This document shows, piece after piece, positions 59,141-64,000 of a DNA stretch of 64,000 bases. The notes below the pieces were generated by a model. It was not told the origin of the DNA. It ran no database searches and saw nothing but the letters and a program-made list of their open reading frames with translations. The position numbers and the translations under genes are program-made. Numbering within the stretch: the first letter of the stretch is position 1; each line of letters begins with the position of its first letter. The stretch lies in contig JBQDYD010000001.1 of NCBI GenBank assembly GCA_051967755.1, forward strand, positions 434,001 through 498,000, given 5' to 3'. Origin of the DNA: UBA1672 sp051967755 (lineage in GTDB: Bacteria > Pseudomonadota > Alphaproteobacteria > Micavibrionales > Micavibrionaceae).

Positions 59141-60883
59141 CTAAAATTTATGGGTCACGTTGAAAAAGTATCTCACATCCTCATCATTTGTCACATCAAC
59201 TTGGCGTGTTAACGGGAATGCCAGAGAGAAGCCGGCCTGTGTTTTTTCTGTAATATCGGCGCGGAAGCCAAGTCCGGCAGAGGCGATGGATTCGCGTTTT
59301 CCGGCAGACGTTGTGGCATCTTGGTTCCAAACGCGACCAATGTCGTAAAAACCAAAGAGTTGATAATGGTCGATATATTTAATTTGTTTAGGTTCATTCC
59401 ACTGAAGCTCTACTTTACCGGCTACACCATCTTCACCGACAATTTCAGACGGGTCGTAACCGCGGCCTATGCGCTGTCCGCCGACACCAAATTCTTCAGA
59501 GCTAAGGAGTGCTGTAGAAGCCCATTGACCTTGCGTCATCATGAACAGGTTTAGATTGTTGGTCAGTCTTTGTAAGCGTTGTAGCTGTATTTCTGCTTTT
59601 GTGAAGTGCGGATTTCCATTCGTGCGCGTAAGGTTTGCATCGCCGTTATCGCTTGCTCCGAATACATCAAGGCCTTGTGACACCTCTAGGTCAAGGGCGT
59701 TAACGCCTGCGCCGAATAGGGTATCCATAAACTGAAATGTTGTTCCAAGGCGCGCTGCTCTGATGTGGTCACGTCTGTTGTCCGGCTCTAGATTGTTTTT
59801 GCTTTCGACGTTACGCATGTCAAATGATGCGCGGCCCGTGAAATTCATAGTTCTGGAGCGGATAAACGGGTGCAGAACAGATGCGCTAAAGAATTTTGAG
59901 TTACCTTTTACATCAAAATCATCAAGCGTGCTGCCAGGCTCTGTGTTTGTGATACTGGCGAGTAATCTTATTGTGCTGCCGAAGCGAGATATGGGTTGTT
60001 CGTAGACAACAGACCCGAATAGTAGCTCGTCAGTTCTTTCTTTATCACCTGAGATTACAAATTGTGTGCCAATACGTTCATTTAGGCCAAACACAGAATT
60101 GTGGGAACCGACATATGATGCTTGGTATCGTCCTAGATATCTGCTGCCGTGGTTATTAAAGCCGATTTCACCCTCATATTTGTCGCGCTCAACAATGATT
60201 GTGATGTCTGACGCGCCGGGTGTCGTTGGTGAAGGGCTAAGGACGCTTCGCGCTTTGAGGCCCGGAAGGTCGTTAATAAGAAGCAAATAGCGTTCTAAGC
60301 TTTTGGCATTTAGGATGTTATCTGTACGAAGATTATCCGCATAGCGATTGATAAGGTCTGCTTCTCTGGCTGTAAGGTCACCTTCAACATTGATGGCATC
60401 AATAAAACCTTCAACGACTTTTAATTTAACGCGGCCATCTTTGATTTTCTGCGGTGGTACGACAACCTGAGTGAGGATATAGCCATCGCTTCTGTACTTT
60501 ACGGTCATGGCGTTGGCGATTGCGTAAATATCCGCAAGTGAAACTGTGCCGCCCAACTGGTCACGATAAAGATAATCGATATCGTCTGCTTCATATACAC
60601 CGACACCGTCAATTTGGAGTGTATCTAATATAAAAGTGATGTTTTCCGCATTTTCAGGTGCTTTTATATCGTCAGGGCGTGTGATTTCAATGCTATTAGA
60701 CAGTTCAGGCAAATCATCTGTTTGCAGTAATTCTTGCTCAATACGAGATGGGTCAGCAGTTTCCAATGCGTCCTCAACTTGTGCAAAGGATGGCGCCGCC
60801 GCCGTAATAACAAGTGAAAAAAGTGCAACATGCGCGCACAACTTTGCGCGTGTTAATGTTTCTCTACCCTCAAATTTAAACAT
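59141..60883 (-). CDS. TpsB transporter (ShlB/FhaC/HecB family)
   Basis: The 580-residue protein has a signal peptide (cleavage after SFA about residue 34) and POTRA domains. The second is clear (about 75-155, including FILDTLQIDGVGVYEADDIDYLY and GYILTQVVVPPQKI). A C-terminal beta-barrel of 16 strands (about 230-580) ends in FNVTHKF. TpsB proteins export one partner exoprotein across the outer membrane. The partner is the divergent gene at 61387. TpsB and TpsA are usually in one operon in the order B-A; here they face away from each other across 503 bases. Confidence 0.94.
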   Translation of the reverse strand: MFKFEGRETLTRAKLCAHVALFSLVITAAAPSFAQVEDALETADPSRIEQELLQTDDLPELSNSIEITRPDDIKAPENAENITFILDTLQIDGVGVYEADDIDYLYRDQLGGTVSLADIYAIANAMTVKYRSDGYILTQVVVPPQKIKDGRVKLKVVEGFIDAINVEGDLTAREADLINRYADNLRTDNILNAKSLERYLLLINDLPGLKARSVLSPSPTTPGASDITIIVERDKYEGEIGFNNHGSRYLGRYQASYVGSHNSVFGLNERIGTQFVISGDKERTDELLFGSVVYEQPISRFGSTIRLLASITNTEPGSTLDDFDVKGNSKFFSASVLHPFIRSRTMNFTGRASFDMRNVESKNNLEPDNRRDHIRAARLGTTFQFMDTLFGAGVNALDLEVSQGLDVFGASDNGDANLTRTNGNPHFTKAEIQLQRLQRLTNNLNLFMMTQGQWASTALLSSEEFGVGGQRIGRGYDPSEIVGEDGVAGKVELQWNEPKQIKYIDHYQLFGFYDIGRVWNQDATTSAGKRESIASAGLGFRADITEKTQAGFSLAFPLTRQVDVTNDEDVRYFFNVTHKF

Positions 60884-60940
60884 AACAAATGTACCTGAAT
60901 CTTTAATGATTTATATATTTATGTAGTATTCCTATAGAAA

Positions 60941-60960
60941 AGCCACGATTATGCGTGGCT
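60941..60960 (-). promoter_or_regulatory. hairpin in the tpsB leader, terminator-like
   Basis: A 7-bp stem (60941-60947 with 60954-60960) with a 6-base loop is followed on the minus strand by TTTC. It lies 58 bases upstream of the tpsB start and so in its untranslated leader. It could act as an attenuator or stabilise the mRNA end. The T run is short. Confidence 0.45.
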
Positions 60961-61142
60961 GCTATGAGTGTGATACTATCTTTTTTTTCCGTAGTTTCAA
61001 GCAGTTTTGCGTTTTTTATCGAAACTATCGGTTTAAAAACTCCTCATGGTGACTAAATGAAGACTTTATGCTTGCCCGTTGTTTTATTTAGATTTTTCTA
61101 AACAAAAAGTGTCACTGCGGCTTAGCGCCCGTACGTGTGTAT

Positions 61143-61156
61143 GATTATCCATAATC
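61143..61156. promoter_or_regulatory. 14-base inverted repeat, candidate operator
   Basis: GATTAT and ATAATC flank a 2-base centre. It lies near the middle of the divergent region, so a regulator bound here could affect both genes. Its A/T-rich sequence makes chance occurrence possible. Confidence 0.25.
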
Positions 61157-61386
61157 CGTTAATCTTTTCTTAACAATTTGTTGTATTTCGTAAGGAAAGC
61201 TGCCATATATGTTCCGAATTAAACATGAAAGATCAATGTCTAAGCTGTAATTTGTAGCGCCCATATTTTATTTACATAAAATCTTGCGTCACGAGTTGGC
61301 TATCTGTTAAGCAATCTGGATTGTTTTAGTTAGGGATATATAACAGGGTAAAAAAATACCCCATATAGTAGAGAGGCGTTACCAAA

Positions 61387-64000
61387 ATGTGTAATACAAC
61401 ACGTTCTACAACTGCTGTGAGCAAAGCAGTTAATACAAAATCAAAAAAACTTCTTTTATCGACAACGGCGATCCTTGCAGGCGCATTGATTATGCCAGGT
61501 CAGGCGGTGGCGGTCGATGATAATGCTGATTGGGATTCACTGTCGATTGTAGAAGGTAGTGCTACTGTTCTTGATACGGGGTTGGGTGAAACCACAATTA
61601 ACCAAACAAGCGCTCGTGCAGTCGGTGAAGCCGCTGAACTGCATGTTGGTAAAAATGGTAAGATTATTATTAACCAAGCAACGCTAAACGGTCTTTTGGC
61701 TGTTCGCGATATTGGCCCTGATGCTGATCCGACACAAATTTTGGGTCAAATCATATCAAATGGTGACCTAATAATTATTGACCCTAATGGGGTGTTTTTT
61801 GGGAAAGACTCAATCGTAGATGTTACAGGTATTGCTACAACTACGGGAAGCATCAGTAATGCAGATATTATGGATGGTGATAGCAGTTTCACTTTTAGCG
61901 ATCTGGGTGGTGATGCTGAGATTATCCTGAATGGTAGCATCACGGTTCGAGACGCAGGTCTTGCTGCATTCGTTTCTCCTTTTGTTACAAATAACGGTAC
62001 GATCAAAGCCAAGCTTGGTAACGTGGTTATGGCGGCCGGTGAAACTGTTACATTGGACACTTATGGTGATGGCCTGCTTGAGGTTGCAGTTGATGGTGAG
62101 CTGGCGGATGCTTTGTTGGAAAACCACGGCGATATTAAAGCGAATGGCGGTTATGTTCAGATCACAGCCAGCGCTCTTAAAAACACAGTCGACAACATCA
62201 TTAATAATACAGGTCTAGTAACGGCATCTTCCGCAACAGTACAAGGCGGCGAGATTATTTTGACCGCAGATAACGGCACAATCGCAAATAATGGTGTGCT
62301 TAAAACCAATGAAGGCGGTTCCGTTGATATTAGTGGTGAACGTTTTGTGCAAGGCGATGCGCCTGTACCGGGTAAGAAGCCTCGTATTCTTTCCAAGGGC
62401 GGTGACGTTAATATTACCACAGACGGCAACGTAGAAATATATGATGGTAAGATCAACGGCGGTGGCGGCGACATCGTCATCGATAATGGTGGTGTTTTCT
62501 ATTCTGCGAATGCCGGTAGTTTGAAAAATGAGGGTGAGGGCACAATTTCCCTTAACCAAAATAAAGAAGACGACATTATCCTTCCGAATGTGCAGCAGGC
62601 TTCTGCATTCATCAGTGTTGTAACGCCGGGCGTTGCAGGATCAATTCAAAACGCGATTGACGCAATCAATAATACCGGTACAGGTTTGAACACAATTAAT
62701 GTCGGTGCAGGCGAATATAATGAGGCCGTTGTTGTTGATCATGCAAATATGGTTCTGAACGGAGCGAATGCAGGTGTTTCTGCACTGGGCCCGCGCGGTG
62801 CAGAGTCTATTGTTAGGCCGAATTCTCCAGGTTTCTTGGTAACATCCGATAACGTGACGATTGATGGTTTTGCGATTGTCGGCGATGGTGATGATATAGG
62901 TGTTGAAGTTGACGGTGCAGAAAATGTCACTGTTTCTAATAACAAAATTAAGGGCGTTGAATATGGCGTTCTTGCTAATGTTGCGCACAATTTAACTGTA
63001 TCGGGTAACTTGGTCAAAGGCGCAGCGGCCCATGGTATGGCTGTTGTCGCGAGTGATGACATCATCATCGAAGGAAACAGAATTGTAGATTCTGGGGTTG
63101 ATGGAATTCGCGTTAGAAACGGTAGAGACGCAGTTATTGCCAATAACCGCGTTAAGGATTCCGGCGATGACGGTATTGATGTAGATGAAAATGACTATGT
63201 TCAAATTTATGGCAACCGTATATCAGGTACGCAGCTAAACGGAACCTCTTATGATGGTAATGCGATTGAAGTTAATCGCAGTCAGGGAACGGCAATATTC
63301 GATAACAGAGCTTGGAACCTTGGAACTGACGGTATCGACCTAAAAAGATCAAGGAACTCAACGGTCTATGGTAATGTTATTCGTAATTCCGGTGATGATG
63401 GTATCGACGTAGATGGCGTAGAGCGCATTACGGTTTATAACAACCGTGTTGTAAATGCCGGTGGTGAGGGTTTTGAGATTACTTATGCCCCAGACGGTAC
63501 GTTTTATAATAATGTTGTCGTTGGTGCCGGGGATGACGGTATCGATGTGAAATTGTCAGATGGTATTGTGATTGAGGGCAACCGTGTTAAGGGTGCAGCT
63601 TCAGATGGTATCCAGCTTGTTGATAGTGAAGGCGCGGTGATCCGTGGGAACCGTATCAAAGATACAGGCGAGAATGGTATTTTCGTAGAGAACGCACTTG
63701 AGGCCTCAATCACATGGAATGCAATCCGTAACACAGGTACAAATGGTATTTATGTATCAGGGTCTGATCTTGCTGATGTGAAATTTAATCTTGTGAAAGA
63801 TGCGGGCGCGAACGGTATTTTTGTTAACCCGTCGGATGATGTCGATATCATTGGAAACTTTATTTTCAATTCGTTCAATAACGGCATCTATGTTCTTGAT
63901 GGTGAGCGCGCATTGATTGCTTATAACTTTGTCGGTTCTTCCGGTGATAACGGCATCAATGTTTACAATAATGATGACGTAGAAGTTAAGTTCAATGCTG
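61387..64000 (+). CDS. TpsA exoprotein: filamentous-haemagglutinin-type, beta-helix repeats (5' part)
   Basis: The reading frame starts at ATG 61387 with a GAGAGG site 10 bases before, and runs open past the window end (871 complete codons seen). It has an extended signal peptide (basic part 13-22, hydrophobic 22-40, cleavage after AVA about residue 42). The TPS domain follows (about 45-280), with the DPNGV form of the NPNG motif at 132-136 and an NQATLNGLLAV segment. After residue about 419 a pectate-lyase-like right-handed beta-helix begins. From about 490 on it has some sixteen coils of about 23 residues with the pattern G-D-D-G-I-x-V and N-x-I/V. It is exported by the TpsB at 59141. Beta-helix repeats suggest adhesion, glycan binding or glycan cleavage. 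No catalytic residues were identified. Confidence 0.93.
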   Translation, partial: MCNTTRSTTAVSKAVNTKSKKLLLSTTAILAGALIMPGQAVAVDDNADWDSLSIVEGSATVLDTGLGETTINQTSARAVGEAAELHVGKNGKIIINQATLNGLLAVRDIGPDADPTQILGQIISNGDLIIIDPNGVFFGKDSIVDVTGIATTTGSISNADIMDGDSSFTFSDLGGDAEIILNGSITVRDAGLAAFVSPFVTNNGTIKAKLGNVVMAAGETVTLDTYGDGLLEVAVDGELADALLENHGDIKANGGYVQITASALKNTVDNIINNTGLVTASSATVQGGEIILTADNGTIANNGVLKTNEGGSVDISGERFVQGDAPVPGKKPRILSKGGDVNITTDGNVEIYDGKINGGGGDIVIDNGGVFYSANAGSLKNEGEGTISLNQNKEDDIILPNVQQASAFISVVTPGVAGSIQNAIDAINNTGTGLNTINVGAGEYNEAVVVDHANMVLNGANAGVSALGPRGAESIVRPNSPGFLVTSDNVTIDGFAIVGDGDDIGVEVDGAENVTVSNNKIKGVEYGVLANVAHNLTVSGNLVKGAAAHGMAVVASDDIIIEGNRIVDSGVDGIRVRNGRDAVIANNRVKDSGDDGIDVDENDYVQIYGNRISGTQLNGTSYDGNAIEVNRSQGTAIFDNRAWNLGTDGIDLKRSRNSTVYGNVIRNSGDDGIDVDGVERITVYNNRVVNAGGEGFEITYAPDGTFYNNVVVGAGDDGIDVKLSDGIVIEGNRVKGAASDGIQLVDSEGAVIRGNRIKDTGENGIFVENALEASITWNAIRNTGTNGIYVSGSDLADVKFNLVKDAGANGIFVNPSDDVDIIGNFIFNSFNNGIYVLDGERALIAYNFVGSSGDNGINVYNNDDVEVKFNA

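Larger units (their letters stand above)
60884..61386. other. 503-base divergent regulatory region between tpsB and tpsA
   Basis: There is no gene here. It must hold the promoters of both genes. A hairpin is at 60941-60960 and an inverted repeat is at 61143-61156. The plus-strand gene has a GAGAGG site at 61371-61376. A 5-of-6 match to TATAAT lies at 61339-61344, but no good -35 was found at the right spacing, so no promoter is called. The rest is A/T-rich. Confidence 0.6.

Noticed and set aside
61746..63734. Minus-strand ORFs of about 70-134 residues in the TpsA gene
   Set aside because: They lie antisense to the beta-helix repeats, are repetitive in the same way and lack start signals; the plus-strand frame is clearly coding.
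1..64000. CRISPR arrays, insertion sequences, tRNA or rRNA genes
   Set aside because: No regularly spaced repeats other than protein-coding ones, no transposase-like protein and no cloverleaf or rRNA signature were seen by reading; an automated scan was not possible.

Overview
The window looks like chromosomal DNA of an alphaproteobacterium with fairly low GC (about 45 percent by eye). The best lineage evidence is the block aroQ-accB-accC-(flavin reductase)-aat-DUF2155-mlaD-NDUFA12 at 42.2-47.4 kb. NDUFA12-type complex I subunits and DUF2155 proteins are typical of Alphaproteobacteria. An M16 processing peptidase near thrC, a PAS_5-like protein and a DUF3147 protein fit the same group. A Micavibrio-like or other early-branching lineage is possible, but that is inference. 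No rRNA, tRNA, CRISPR array, transposase or prophage gene was seen.

Layout. 0-6 kb: end of an unknown gene, M16 peptidase, Ada, TPR protein and threonine synthase, with small unknown genes between them. 6-14 kb: flotillin-like protein, the two subunits of the PLP synthase PdxS/PdxT (separated by two oppositely oriented secreted-protein genes), HAD phosphatase, HI0933 flavoprotein and SulP transporter. 14-24.5 kb: metal-binding-looking small proteins, a frameshifted Tsx-like porin, TspO, DMT exporter, sirtuin, nucleotidyltransferase, YaaA, GST and GuaA. 24.7-28.1 kb: metF and metE, the last steps of methionine synthesis. 28.2-31.4 kb: membrane flippase-like protein, O-antigen-ligase-like protein and HAD phosphatase. 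31.4-39 kb: isochorismatase-like and Hsp31-like proteins, RsmB-type RNA methyltransferase, TauE transporter, His/Asp/Glu repeat protein, GuaB, a tandem pair of paralogous unknown proteins and RlmE. 39-50 kb: periplasmic protease BepA-like, two DsbA-like thiol proteins, the accBC block, RidA, a response regulator fused to a deaminase-like domain and a pilin-like protein. 50-54.6 kb: clpA, amtB and clpS on one strand. 54.8-64 kb: surface and envelope region with a PycTM-like membrane protein, two glycosyltransferases, a sulfotransferase and a two-partner secretion pair (TpsB on the minus strand, a very large beta-helix TpsA exoprotein on the plus strand running off the window).

Most of the window is ordinary housekeeping. 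The parts most worth a second look are the response regulator with a deaminase-like output domain that has lost both zinc cysteines (48.7-49.6 kb), the stand-alone Pycsar-effector-like membrane protein coupled to a glycosyltransferase gene (55.2 kb), the divergent two-partner secretion locus with a hairpin in the tpsB leader (59-64 kb), and the tandem unknown paralogues at 37.1-38.3 kb.
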